Shown: positions 24,380 through 32,999 of the stretch, piece by piece | How positions within the stretch are numbered: position 1 is the stretch's first letter | Layout of the letters: each line of letters starts with the position of its first letter | Source: Gemmatimonadota bacterium | GTDB lineage: Bacteria; Gemmatimonadota; Gemmatimonadetes; Palauibacterales; Palauibacteraceae | Reading direction: 5' to 3' | Assembly (NCBI GenBank): GCA_022825725.1 | Contig: JAJDWE010000011.1 | Coordinates: 1 to 44,578, forward strand | DNA length: 44,578 nt | The notes under the pieces: generated by a model | The model's database searches: none | What the model was told of the DNA's origin: nothing | The model's input: the letters and a program-made list of their open reading frames with translations, nothing else | Made by a program: the position numbers and the translations under genes

Positions 24380-25501
24380 CTACGCCACCGCCGCGTACGC
24401 CTCCTCGAGGAGGGCCGCCACCCGGTCGAGGGCCTCGTCGAGTTCCGCGGCCGGGTTTCCGAAGCCGATCCGCAGGTACCGGTCCATGCCGAAATGGTCC
24501 CCCGGCACGAGCAGGACGCCCTTCTCGGCCCGCAGCCGCTCCGCCAGTTCGGTGGAGTTGATGTCGAGACCGTAGCGCACGTAGCAGATCGCGCCGGCAT
24601 CCGGGGCGCGGTACGAGAACAGGTCCGCACGGTCATCGAGCCAGCGGGTGACCCGAGAGAGGTTGGTCCGGATGATCCCTCGGGTCCTCTCGAGTACGCG
24701 GGGGCGCACATCGGCGCTCAGCACGCGGCGCGCCGTGACGTCCGAGAGCGTGGCCGGCGTGATCGTCGTGTAGTCCTTCCGGCTCCAGAACTCCTCGTGC
24801 ATGTGTGCCGGCGCCGTGATCCAGCCGAGCCGGAGCCCCGGAAGCGCGTACGCCTTCGAGAGGGAGTTCGTCACGATCACCCGGTCGTATCGGCCCCAGA
24901 AGCTCGGCGTCTCCGGGCCCTCGACCTCCGCCCCCGTGTAGACTTCGTCCGCCAGGATCCAGGCCCCGGCCGCCTCCGCCGCCTCGACGATCTCGTCCAT
25001 CGCGTCCCCGGTGAGGACGGATCCCGTCGGGTTGTTGGGGTTCGTGACGATGACGAGACGCGTCCCGGGCGTGATGACGTCGGCGGCGCTTCCCGGCTCG
25101 GGCTGCCAGCCGAGATCCTCCCTCAGCTTCCACGAGACGACATCCGCGCCGAGCCCCCGCGCGATTCCCGGCGTCTGGCCGTAGGTCGGCTCCAGCGCCA
25201 CTACGCGGTTTCCCGGGGAGACGAGGCTCCAGAGGACCACATAGTTCGCCTCGGCCCCGCCCGTCGTGGCGATGATGTTGTCGGGGACCGCCCCCTCGTA
25301 CAGGTCCGCGATCGCCGCCTTGAGCGGATCGGAACCGTCGCTCTGGCCATACTCCAGGCGGACGTCCGCCGGATCCAGGTCGATGAGGTCCAGGAGTTCG
25401 GAGAGGGTGAGCGGATGAACGCCGCTCTCGGATATGTTGTAGTCCACGCGGTGCTCGAACGTGGACTGCCACCGCTCCATCAGAAATGGGGGGACTCGCA
25501 T
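24380..25501 (-). CDS. PLP-dependent aminotransferase, class I/II (373 aa)
   Basis: A fold-type I enzyme: TNPNNPTGSVL, ADEVYTG and the PLP-binding Lys in NSLSKAYALPGLRLGW are intact, and RIGFG near the C-terminus carries the carboxylate-binding Arg. The N-terminus (HRVDYNISESGVHPLTLSEL) resembles that of capreomycidine synthases VioD/CmnD more than that of ordinary aspartate aminotransferases. This is a subfamily hint, not proof of that reaction. It is the first gene of a minus-strand unit with CYTH-CHAD, and is divergent from the phosphate-transporter leader. Confidence 0.85.
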   Translation of the reverse strand: MRVPPFLMERWQSTFEHRVDYNISESGVHPLTLSELLDLIDLDPADVRLEYGQSDGSDPLKAAIADLYEGAVPDNIIATTGGAEANYVVLWSLVSPGNRVVALEPTYGQTPGIARGLGADVVSWKLREDLGWQPEPGSAADVITPGTRLVIVTNPNNPTGSVLTGDAMDEIVEAAEAAGAWILADEVYTGAEVEGPETPSFWGRYDRVIVTNSLSKAYALPGLRLGWITAPAHMHEEFWSRKDYTTITPATLSDVTARRVLSADVRPRVLERTRGIIRTNLSRVTRWLDDRADLFSYRAPDAGAICYVRYGLDINSTELAERLRAEKGVLLVPGDHFGMDRYLRIGFGNPAAELDEALDRVAALLEEAYAAVA

Positions 25502-25566
25502 CTTGGCTCCTGCGGTTTGATCGGGTGTGTTCGCGTTCAGATCTTGCGACTCTGGAGGATACCGAA

Positions 25567-25632
25567 ATGGCGCCGGGACTGGAACAGAGAACCGCTGATC
25601 GCCTTGGGGAAGACGAGGGTGGGCGGGGCTGA
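25567..25632 (+). CDS. Possible 21-codon leader ORF
   Basis: An ATG at 25567 follows GGAGG (25554-25558) by eight bases and reads 21 codons (starting MAPGLEQRTADR) to TGA at 25630. It lies in the 261-base region between the aminotransferase and the phosphate transporter, on the transporter strand. It may be a leader peptide or a chance frame; there is no run of regulatory codons. Confidence 0.2.
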   Translation: MAPGLEQRTADRLGEDEGGRG

Positions 25633-25683
25633 CGTAACAGTCTCGTCACGGCGCTTGCCCGCCCGCCGAAACGGCCTAGGGTT

Positions 25684-25698
25684 GGCGCTGAAAGCGCC
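25684..25698 (+). other. Perfect 6-bp hairpin upstream of the phosphate transporter
   Basis: GGCGCT (25684-25689), loop GAA, AGCGCC (25693-25698), about 65 bases before the proposed transporter start. A smaller inverted repeat TGACG/CGTCA lies at 25630-25634 and 25644-25648. Both may be regulatory; neither matches a Pho box. Confidence 0.3.
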
Positions 25699-25762
25699 GC
25701 TCGCGCGACAGTCGGCATGATGGTGTTCCGGATCCAGACAGCCCCAGCCAGGCGTTGATCCC

Positions 25763-27292
25763 CTGTTCGAAACCGTCGCCCTCCTTCTGATCCTCGGCCT
25801 CGCCACCTTCGATCTCTGGGTCGGGGTCGCCAACGATGCGGTGAACTTCCTGAACTCGGCGTTCGGGTCGCGGGTGGCCCGGCGGCGGGTGATCATGGTC
25901 ATCGCCACGGTGGGGATCCTGTTCGGCGCGCTCACGTCGAGCGGACTCATGGAGGTGGCGCGCCGCGGCGTGTTCGATCCCGGCCACTTCGTCGACGCCC
26001 AGGGCGCGATCATCCTGACCTCGATCCTCGCCCTCTACCTCGGCGTGATGGCGGCGGATGTCCTCCTCCTCGACCTCTTCAACACGTTCGGCCTCCCCAC
26101 CAGCACGACGGTATCGATCGTGTCCGAACTGGTGGGCGCCTCGATCGCGGTCGCGCTGTGGACGAACGGCGAGGGCATCCTGAGCGCCGTGGGAGTGATC
26201 AACAGCGGCCCGGTGCTCGGCATCTACACGGCCATCTTCCTCTCGGTCGTGACCGCGTTCGTGAGCGCGGCCGCCGTCATGTTCCTGGTGCGGGTCGTGT
26301 ACGGGCACGACCTGAAGGCGAGCTTCCCGCGCTGGGGCTGGTTGTGGACGGGCGTGTCCTTCGCCGCGATGGCCTACTTCGTCCTCTTCAAGGGACTGCA
26401 GGGCGCCGCGATCCTTGACGAAGGGACGATGTCGGCGATCCGCGACGGGATCTTCTGGATTCTCGGGGGCGTGTTCCTCGTGGCGGGCGGCATGGCCGTG
26501 ATCTGGCGGCGCCGGCCCGCGAGGGTCATCGGGGCGATCGTCCTGACCGGGACCGGGGCGCTGTCGATCGCGTTCGCGGGGAACGACCTCGTGAACTTCA
26601 TCGGCCCGTCGGTCGCGGCCTTCCAGGCGGTGCTCGTCGAGGGGATCGACCTCTCCGGCCGCGTGGAGACGCCGGCGTGGGCCCTGCTGCTGGCCGGCGC
26701 GGTCATGGTCACGGCGCTCGCGAGGTCGCAGAAGGCGCGGCGGGTGACGGATACGGAGATTCGGCTCGCCGCCCAGGGGCACACGAAACAGCGCTTCCGC
26801 AAGAGCCGGATCGGCGCGGCGCTCGTGACCCTGGGGTACGCGTGCCTGAGTCTCGTCGGGCGGCTGACGCCGGGCGGTCTCCGGTCGCGCGTCGAGGGCC
26901 GGACCGCGCCGCCGCCCCTGGATCCGTCGGCCCCGCCGTACGACCTGTTGCGGGCCAGCGTGAACCTGACGGTGGCGGCCCTGCTCATTTCGATCGGGAC
27001 GGCGAACGGACTCCCGCTGTCGACGACCTACATCACCTTCATGGCCGCGATGGGCGCCTCGCTCGGCGACCGGACGTGGCGCGCCGCCGACGCCGAGCAG
27101 CGCGTGACGGGCATTCTCGTCGTACTCGGCGGCTGGCTCATCACCGGGCTCATCGCCGCCGCCGGAGCGTTCGTGATGGCGTCGCTGATCGTTCTCACCG
27201 GGACCGCCGGGCTACCGATCGTCGCCATCCTCGTCGCCTTCGGCGTGTGGCGGCTCGGACGGGTCCGGCAGCCCGAACCCGAGCACGGCTGA
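25763..27292 (+). CDS. Inorganic phosphate transporter, PiT family (about 509 aa)
   Basis: An inner-membrane phosphate permease with about ten helices. The family repeat appears twice: GVANDAVNFLNSAFGSR near the start and FAGNDLVNFIGPSVAAFQAV in the middle, and TANGLPLSTTYITFMAAMG follows in the C-terminal half. The first ordinary start codon in frame is GTG 25841, but it lies inside the first repeat and would remove helix 1 (LLLILGLATFDLWVGVAND). The frame is open back to the TGA at 25718-25720 with no ATG, GTG or TTG; CTG 25763 is the best placed candidate and is used here. An ATG frame from 25717 (MMVFRIQ...) ends at TGA 25756, so a one-base frameshift or sequence error is equally possible. 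Confidence 0.8.
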   Translation: MFETVALLLILGLATFDLWVGVANDAVNFLNSAFGSRVARRRVIMVIATVGILFGALTSSGLMEVARRGVFDPGHFVDAQGAIILTSILALYLGVMAADVLLLDLFNTFGLPTSTTVSIVSELVGASIAVALWTNGEGILSAVGVINSGPVLGIYTAIFLSVVTAFVSAAAVMFLVRVVYGHDLKASFPRWGWLWTGVSFAAMAYFVLFKGLQGAAILDEGTMSAIRDGIFWILGGVFLVAGGMAVIWRRRPARVIGAIVLTGTGALSIAFAGNDLVNFIGPSVAAFQAVLVEGIDLSGRVETPAWALLLAGAVMVTALARSQKARRVTDTEIRLAAQGHTKQRFRKSRIGAALVTLGYACLSLVGRLTPGGLRSRVEGRTAPPPLDPSAPPYDLLRASVNLTVAALLISIGTANGLPLSTTYITFMAAMGASLGDRTWRAADAEQRVTGILVVLGGWLITGLIAAAGAFVMASLIVLTGTAGLPIVAILVAFGVWRLGRVRQPEPEHG

Positions 27293-27300
27293 CGGCTTCC

Positions 27301-27329
27301 GGCCCGACCCGGGTTCAGCCGGGCCCGGG
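27301..27329. terminator. GC-rich stem-loop between convergent genes
   Basis: GGCCCG (27301-27306) pairs with CGGGCC (27320-27325); two CCCGGG palindromes (27308-27313 and 27324-27329) add alternative pairing. It sits 9 bases after the transporter stop and just before the end of the DoxX-like gene. Termination is inferred from position; there is no U-tract. Confidence 0.35.
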
Positions 27330-27331
27330 GG

Positions 27332-27739
27332 TCATCCCAGACGCGCGTCGAGCGTCAGCTCGTCCTGATCCATCGTGCCCCAGAGGACCATTGCGCCGGC
27401 GAGAATGATGATCGACGGATAGAAGAGGACCTGCGATCCTTCGAGGACCCAGCCCCACGGATCGAGGATCGACCTCCACACGGCGAGCGCCGTGATGAGG
27501 AGGACGATGAACGCCACGGGGTACGCCCGCTTCCTCCACAGGCCCAACACCACGAGCGCTCCGAGGAGGATCTCCAGGCCGCCGAATACGTTCTGGACGA
27601 TCGCCTGCGAGCCGATCCCGAGGTAGAAGCTCTCGGCCACGCGCTGGCCGTGCTCCACGTTCGCGAACTTGTCGAGACCCCACATCACCAGCAGCCACCC
27701 CGTGCTCACTCTCAGCAGCAACAGACCCCAGCGTTTCAT
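27332..27739 (-). CDS. DoxX-like membrane protein (135 aa)
   Basis: A small integral membrane protein with four hydrophobic helices (about residues 4-22, 50-68, 72-92 and 105-122). LLLLRVSTGWLLVMWGLDKFANV is followed by QNVFGGLEILLGALVVLGLWRK, the pattern of DoxX/YphA-type proteins. Members occur with thiol-redox and oxidative-stress genes, and here the gene is divergent from dsbD, which fits such a role (inference). No catalytic residues are visible and the molecular function of the family is unsettled. The ATG at 27739 is the only good start. Confidence 0.75.
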   Translation of the reverse strand: MKRWGLLLLRVSTGWLLVMWGLDKFANVEHGQRVAESFYLGIGSQAIVQNVFGGLEILLGALVVLGLWRKRAYPVAFIVLLITALAVWRSILDPWGWVLEGSQVLFYPSIIILAGAMVLWGTMDQDELTLDARLG

Positions 27740-27838
27740 GTCGGCCTCCGGATTCCGGTGTCGCGGGATGTTCCTCGTGGCCTTCAGAGTGGTCCGCCGC
27801 CTTTGCGCGCGTCAATCGCGATGGGCGTGACGGGTGTT

Positions 27839-27865
27839 TTGACGCGGGGGCCGGACGGCTAATTT
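27839..27865 (+). promoter_or_regulatory. Candidate promoter for dsbD
   Basis: TTGACG (27839-27844) and TAATTT (27860-27865) resemble -35 and -10 hexamers but with a 15-base spacer, shorter than the usual 17. It is one of the few AT-rich spots in the 170-base DoxX/dsbD divergent region and ends about 84 bases before the chosen dsbD start. Confidence 0.3.
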
Positions 27866-27948
27866 CCCCCCGGCGTTGTCGGAAGCTCGAGTTCAAGGGA
27901 TCGGGACGAATGGTGGTCGGTTCGAGAAGCAGGACATACGGAGGCGGG

Positions 27949-29760
27949 ATGTGGATGGCGCGAGCGGCCCTGCTGGCCGCGGTCGCGGGATCTCTCCTCC
28001 CGGGCCCGGGCGTGTCGCAGCTTCCTCAACAGGCGGCGCCGGATCTCGAGAAGGGGGACATCGCCGTCGCCCTCGACCGCACCGCCTACCTCGCCGGCGA
28101 GCCGGCGCAACTCGCGGTGCGCCTCACCATCGAAGACGGCTGGCACACGAACAGCTACGAACCGACCTACGACTACCTGATCGCGACGGAGATCGACGTC
28201 GAGGCGCCGCCCGACTGGCCGGCGCCGGAGACACCTCGCTATCCCCCCGGCGAGATGAAGCGCTTCGACTTTGCGCCCACCGCCATCTCCGTGTACGAGG
28301 GCGAGATCTTCATCCGGACGGTGCTGCCGACGGCGGCGGGAGCGGCGGCCGGCACGTATCCCATTCGAACGAACGTCACCTACCAGGCGTGCGACGACAA
28401 AATGTGTCTCGCCCCGGTGACGACGCCGGCCACGGTGGGACTGACGATCGACGCCGGAGGCGAGGTCGCGAACTCCGAGTTCTTCGCGGCGGCAGCGAGC
28501 GGGACGGCCGGCCGGGGATCGCAGCTCGGCGGGGCCGGGCGCGGCTTCCTCTGGTTCGTGCTGCTCGGCTTCCTGGGCGGGCTGATCCTGAACGCGATGC
28601 CGTGCGTGCTTCCCGTGCTGTCGCTGAAGGTGTTCGGGCTGATGAAGAGCGCGGAGGGGGGCAGGCGCGCGCTCACGACCGGGAGCCTCGCTACGGCGGC
28701 CGGGATCATCCTCTCCTTCCTGCTGCTGGCGGGTGCGGCGATCGGGGCCCGCGCGGCCGGCGTCGCGGTGGGCTGGGGGATTCAGTTCCAGGAGCCGCTG
28801 TTCGTCGGGGCGCTCGCGGTCGTGATCCTGCTCTTCACGCTCAACATGTGGGGGCTGTTCGAGATACATCTCCCGGGGTCGCTGGCGAAGGTGGGCTCGT
28901 CGGGCCCGTCCGAGGGGCTCGCGGGCCACCTGGTGACGGGCTTCTTCGCCACGCTGATGGCGACGCCCTGCTCCGCCCCCTTCCTGGGGACGGCGCTCGG
29001 CTTCGCGCTCACGCAGGACTCGGGCACGACGGCCGCGATGTTCGGCGCGATCGGCACCGGGATGGCTTCTCCGTACCTGCTCCTGGCGGCGTTCCCGGCG
29101 GCGGGGCGCGCGCTGCCGCGGCCGGGGGCGTGGATGGCGACCTTCCGCGTGGTGATGGGGTTCCTGCTCGCGGCGACGCTCGTGTGGCTCCTCTTCGTCA
29201 TGTCGGGCCTGGTGTCGGCGCCGCGCGTGGCTTTCTTCGAGATCGGACTGCTGGCCGTGGCCCTCGCGATCTGGCTCGCGAGCCGGTCGCAGCGCGGTAG
29301 GCCGGCGCGCCGGCTGGCCGGGATCGCCGCGGCGGCGCTGACGGTCGCGGCCGTCTCCACGGTGGCCGCGGGGCGGTCCGAAGCCGGACCCTCGACGATC
29401 GGGGTCGCGCCGGAGGACCGCCTGATCGCCTGGCAGCCCTTCGACCGCGACCGGGCCGAGGAACTCGCGGCCGGGGGCACCTACGTGTTCGTCGACGTGA
29501 CGGCGGACTGGTGCTTCACCTGCAAGGTCAACGAGACGCTCTTCCTGGAGACCGAGGAGGTGGCCGGCGCGTTCGAGCAGCACGGCGTCATCGCGATGCG
29601 GGCCGACTGGACGCGGCGCGACGACTCGATCGGCCGCTACCTGGCCGACTTCGGCCGCTACGGCATCCCCTTCTACGTGCTCTACCGGCCGGACCGGGAG
29701 CCGCACGTCTTCTCGGAGCTGCTCTCGAAGTCCGCGATCCTCGACCTGCTCGGCGACTAG
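27949..29760 (+). CDS. dsbD: Thiol:disulfide interchange protein DsbD (603 aa)
   Basis: Transfers electrons from cytoplasmic thioredoxin across the inner membrane to periplasmic thiol partners. A signal peptide is followed by the periplasmic alpha domain (about 30-190) with its Cys pair in CDDKMC. The transmembrane beta domain of eight helices has its two Cys in NAMPCVLPVLSLKVF and MATPCSAPFLG. The C-terminal thioredoxin-like gamma domain has the active site WCFTCK (C522 and C525). All three Cys pairs are present, so it should be functional. GGAGG (27940-27944) supports ATG 27949; ATG 27955 and an upstream ATG at 27910 are alternatives. Confidence 0.93.
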   Translation: MWMARAALLAAVAGSLLPGPGVSQLPQQAAPDLEKGDIAVALDRTAYLAGEPAQLAVRLTIEDGWHTNSYEPTYDYLIATEIDVEAPPDWPAPETPRYPPGEMKRFDFAPTAISVYEGEIFIRTVLPTAAGAAAGTYPIRTNVTYQACDDKMCLAPVTTPATVGLTIDAGGEVANSEFFAAAASGTAGRGSQLGGAGRGFLWFVLLGFLGGLILNAMPCVLPVLSLKVFGLMKSAEGGRRALTTGSLATAAGIILSFLLLAGAAIGARAAGVAVGWGIQFQEPLFVGALAVVILLFTLNMWGLFEIHLPGSLAKVGSSGPSEGLAGHLVTGFFATLMATPCSAPFLGTALGFALTQDSGTTAAMFGAIGTGMASPYLLLAAFPAAGRALPRPGAWMATFRVVMGFLLAATLVWLLFVMSGLVSAPRVAFFEIGLLAVALAIWLASRSQRGRPARRLAGIAAAALTVAAVSTVAAGRSEAGPSTIGVAPEDRLIAWQPFDRDRAEELAAGGTYVFVDVTADWCFTCKVNETLFLETEEVAGAFEQHGVIAMRADWTRRDDSIGRYLADFGRYGIPFYVLYRPDREPHVFSELLSKSAILDLLGD

Positions 29761-29804
29761 CGGGCGCGGGGACCAGGGGGCAGCCGGCTGCAGCGAGCTC
29801 GCGG

Positions 29805-31580
29805 CTAGCGGGCGACTCCCACCCGGTCGAGGAACGGCCCCACGTCGAGGAGCACGATGTCGTCGCGCTTCCGGAGTTCGCGGAGAAACGGCCCCTTGTG
29901 TCCCGCTCCGTAGGTGAGGAGGAAACGGACGCCTTCCCCCCGGTGGCGGTCCAGCCCGTCCTCGATGTACGCCCAGTGCGAGGCGTTGATCGCATCCCAC
30001 CCCCCGGGGCCGAGATCGGCGTCGAACAGGCGGGCGTACGTCCGCATGCGGATGTCATAGGCGTCGTCGTAGGCGTCGGTGTGGATCCAGCGCGGGTCGT
30101 CCGACGCGCCCGCGGCGAGCGCCTCGGCTGACGCCTCCGCGGCCGCCCGGTATTCGGCCCATCCTTCGGCCCGGTCCGGGTCCCGCGAGTAGGCGTCGAG
30201 ATACGCGGCCCGGAAGTCCGACATCGGCTCCGTCCACCCCGCCGTGGGGATGACCTCGAACTCCAGTTCGCGGGAGAGGGGGAAGAGCCCCTCCATGTAC
30301 TCGGGGAAGCGGCGGACGCGGGGCTCCTCGACCGTCCCGGTGGCTTCGAACTCGGCCCATGCCCGGTCCCAGCGGTTCGGCGGGATCTCCGTCAGCCAAT
30401 AGTCCGGATCGATCTCCCGCACCAGGTCTCTCACGACTTCCAGACTGAACATCTCGCTGGTCTCGTGACCCGAGTGGATCACCCCGAGCACGACGACCTC
30501 GTTCAGCACCGTCTCGCCCCCGGAGGGAGCAGGCGACTCCGGCGCCGGCGCGGCCGGGGCCAGTTCAACGAGCGTGCCCGAGACCTCGTTCGCCACGTAC
30601 ACGCGCTCGCCGTCCGGGTGCGCGCGGAGGACGATGGGCTGCTCGCCGACCTCCAGCCGCTGCACGACGGCCCGGGATTCGAGGTCGACGACGGAGACGG
30701 TGTTCCCGCCCGCGTTGTTGACCAGCGCATGGCGACCGTTCCCAGGCACCACGACCGAGAACGGCCGGGGGCCGATGCCCTCCGAGACGCGGCCCGTGAT
30801 CGCGAAGGACGCCGTGTTGATGAAGGCGACCTCGTCGGATCCGCCGCAGGCGACGACGTAGGTGACCTGGTCGGGCGTGAGCGCGCCCCCCGGCGGGCCG
30901 GGACACCCCTCGACCGTGGCATCCAGCTCACCGTTCAGAAGGTCGATGACGGAGACCGACCCCGCATCCAGGTTGGGGACGAAGGCGTGGGACCCGTCCC
31001 ACATCACGTCCGCCGGATAGGGGCGATCGCCGGTGGCATGGAACGCGAGCGGCGCTCCCTGGCGCGTGTCCACCGTCCACAGCCGGTCCGAGAACTCGGT
31101 TGTGATCCAGGTCTCTCCGCGCACCGTCCCGGGCGTGAACAGCGACGGACCCGCCCCCACGCCCCACACGGCCCCGGGGACGATCCGGCCCTCTTCGTCG
31201 AGCCGGATGAGGGTCGAATCCCGGAACTGGCTCACGAGCCAGCCGCCCTCGACGCGGACGAGGTCGAGCGGCGTGTCCCCGGCCTCCCAGCGCGCCACAA
31301 CGGCGGACTCGGAGAGGTCCACGACCGCGATCCGGCCTTCGCCGCTCAGGGCCACCCAGGCGGTGTCCCCATCCGGACTGAACCGGATGCCGTGCGGGGC
31401 CGCCCCCACGTCGATCATCGCGCCGACCCGGAACGGACCGTCGGCGTCGGCGGCCGGCGGCGGGGACTCGCTGCACGCGGCCGCCGCGAGCGCCAGCGAA
31501 ACGACCGCACTCGGGACGAAAGAGCTGGCAGTGGGTGGCCGGCGAACCGGCCCGTGCGTCGTCCGCATCCCGCAGTTCAT
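29805..31580 (-). CDS. Lipoprotein with YVTN-type beta-propeller fused to TraB/EreA-like domain (591 aa)
   Basis: Residues 1-36 are a lipoprotein signal (lipobox AAAC). About 45-345 form a seven-bladed YVTN-type beta-propeller with repeated patterns such as PHGIRFSPDGDTAWVAL, GSVSVIDLLNG and NTVSVVDLESRAV. After a Pro/Ala linker, residues about 355-591 start with VVVLGVIHSGHETSE and include WLTEIPPNRW and FLLTYGAGHKGPFLRELRKR. This arrangement (early G.xH, acidic TE, late GAGH) resembles the TraB/TIKI/erythromycin-esterase-like superfamily, some members of which are metal-dependent hydrolases. The assignment is by motif shape only. The start ATG at 31580 overlaps the dipeptidase stop (ATGA), so synthesis is coupled to it. 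Confidence 0.75.
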   Translation of the reverse strand: MNCGMRTTHGPVRRPPTASSFVPSAVVSLALAAAACSESPPPAADADGPFRVGAMIDVGAAPHGIRFSPDGDTAWVALSGEGRIAVVDLSESAVVARWEAGDTPLDLVRVEGGWLVSQFRDSTLIRLDEEGRIVPGAVWGVGAGPSLFTPGTVRGETWITTEFSDRLWTVDTRQGAPLAFHATGDRPYPADVMWDGSHAFVPNLDAGSVSVIDLLNGELDATVEGCPGPPGGALTPDQVTYVVACGGSDEVAFINTASFAITGRVSEGIGPRPFSVVVPGNGRHALVNNAGGNTVSVVDLESRAVVQRLEVGEQPIVLRAHPDGERVYVANEVSGTLVELAPAAPAPESPAPSGGETVLNEVVVLGVIHSGHETSEMFSLEVVRDLVREIDPDYWLTEIPPNRWDRAWAEFEATGTVEEPRVRRFPEYMEGLFPLSRELEFEVIPTAGWTEPMSDFRAAYLDAYSRDPDRAEGWAEYRAAAEASAEALAAGASDDPRWIHTDAYDDAYDIRMRTYARLFDADLGPGGWDAINASHWAYIEDGLDRHRGEGVRFLLTYGAGHKGPFLRELRKRDDIVLLDVGPFLDRVGVAR

Positions 31581-32881
31581 TCCCCGGCCCGCTGCAGGTC
31601 CGCGGCAACCTCCTCGGCGGCGCGCCAGATCCGGAGCGTGTTTCCGCCCCATAGCTGCCGGATCTCCTCCTCGGAATAGCCGCGGCGCACGAGTTCGACC
31701 GTGACGTTGAGCGTCTCCGAAGCATCGCTCCACCCCTCGATCCCGCCGCCACCGTCGAAGTCCGAGCTGATCCCGACGTAATCGATGCCGATCAGGTTGA
31801 CGGCGTGGTCGATGTGATCGACGAAATCCGCGACGTCGACCGCCGGGTAACGCGCCCGGATCTCGGCCATCCCGTCGCGGAAGGCGACGCGTTGCTCATC
31901 CGTCATCTGCGAGAAACTCGTGAAGCCGATCGCCTCCCGCAGCGCGGCGACCTCCGCCTGCTGCGCCTCCGGGGGCGACTTCACGAAAGCCCCCAGGGCG
32001 ACGGCCTGCATCACGCCACCGTTCTCCCGCAGGGCGTACAACTGCTCGTCGTCCATGTTGCGGGGGTGGGCGTTCACCGCGTGGGCGCCGGAGTGCGACG
32101 CGATGACCGGAGCTTCGGAAAATTGCATCGCCTCGAGGCTGGCCGCCTTCGAGATATGGGAGACGTCGACCATGATCCCGAGCCGGTTCATCTCGGCGAT
32201 CACCTCCTCGCCGAAGTCGCTGATCCCGCCGTTTTCCTCCGGCGTGTCGCCGAAGGCGAAGTTGGGCTGAGCCGAATCGGCGATGTCGTTGTTCCCGTTG
32301 TGCGCCAGCGTGATGTAGCGGGCGCCGAGTTCGTGGTAGCGCTCGAGGAGGGAGAGGTCCGTGCCGATCACGTATCCGTTCTCGATTCCGATCGCGGCCA
32401 CGAGCCGGCCCTCGGCATGGATCCGCTCCGCGTCATCGGCCGTGTGGGCGAGGCCGATGAGGTCCGGGTACATCTCGTCCGCCATGCGGTGGATCGCCTC
32501 GAACTTCGTGATGGCACCCTGCTTCGCCGCCTCGTAGTTCTCCGGCGTGCGCTCGGTCTGTCCCACGTAGACGATGAAGAAGCCGACATCGAGCCCGCCC
32601 GCGCGCATCTTCTCGAGGTTGACCTGGCGGTCCGCGTCGAGCGGATCCACCTCCGGGGTGGCGAAGTTGTAGGGGATGTCGTCGTGCGTGTCGATCGTGA
32701 GCACGCTCTCGTGGATCTCGCGGGCACGCTGCAGGAGTTCGGCCTCGTCCACGGAGACCTCCTCTCCGGCCACCTCCCCGGCTTCGTCGGCCGGTTCTCC
32801 GCAGCCGGCGGCGAGGAACGGGGCGAGGGAAAGGAACAGAGCGGGCCGGAGGGCTTGGTGCGGGCGGGCGGGCTGTCTCAT
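31577..32881 (-). CDS. Membrane dipeptidase, peptidase family M19, lipoprotein (434 aa)
   Basis: A zinc dipeptidase of the renal-dipeptidase type that splits dipeptides, including those with D-residues. Metal ligands are visible in TIDTHDDIPY (HxD), the Glu in GIENGY, DVSHISKAA and VIASHSGAHAV; the TLAHNGNND and GISSDFDGGG segments are also typical. The N-terminus is a lipoprotein signal with lipobox LAAGC (Cys27). The chosen ATG at 32881 begins the signal peptide; the frame stays open far upstream, but that part is antisense to the TolB-like gene. It is coupled by four overlapping bases to the propeller/TraB-like gene, so the two may act together on peptides in the envelope. Confidence 0.92.
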   Translation of the reverse strand: MRQPARPHQALRPALFLSLAPFLAAGCGEPADEAGEVAGEEVSVDEAELLQRAREIHESVLTIDTHDDIPYNFATPEVDPLDADRQVNLEKMRAGGLDVGFFIVYVGQTERTPENYEAAKQGAITKFEAIHRMADEMYPDLIGLAHTADDAERIHAEGRLVAAIGIENGYVIGTDLSLLERYHELGARYITLAHNGNNDIADSAQPNFAFGDTPEENGGISDFGEEVIAEMNRLGIMVDVSHISKAASLEAMQFSEAPVIASHSGAHAVNAHPRNMDDEQLYALRENGGVMQAVALGAFVKSPPEAQQAEVAALREAIGFTSFSQMTDEQRVAFRDGMAEIRARYPAVDVADFVDHIDHAVNLIGIDYVGISSDFDGGGGIEGWSDASETLNVTVELVRRGYSEEEIRQLWGGNTLRIWRAAEEVAADLQRAGE

Positions 32882-32999
32882 CTTCAACTCCCTGGTGGAT
32901 CCGGATCGGTCTGGCGCAAGCTCGTCCGCGTTCGGACACGACGCAACGAGGGATCGGGCCGTGCGGAATCTCCCGAGACCCGGAGGACGAACGAACGTC

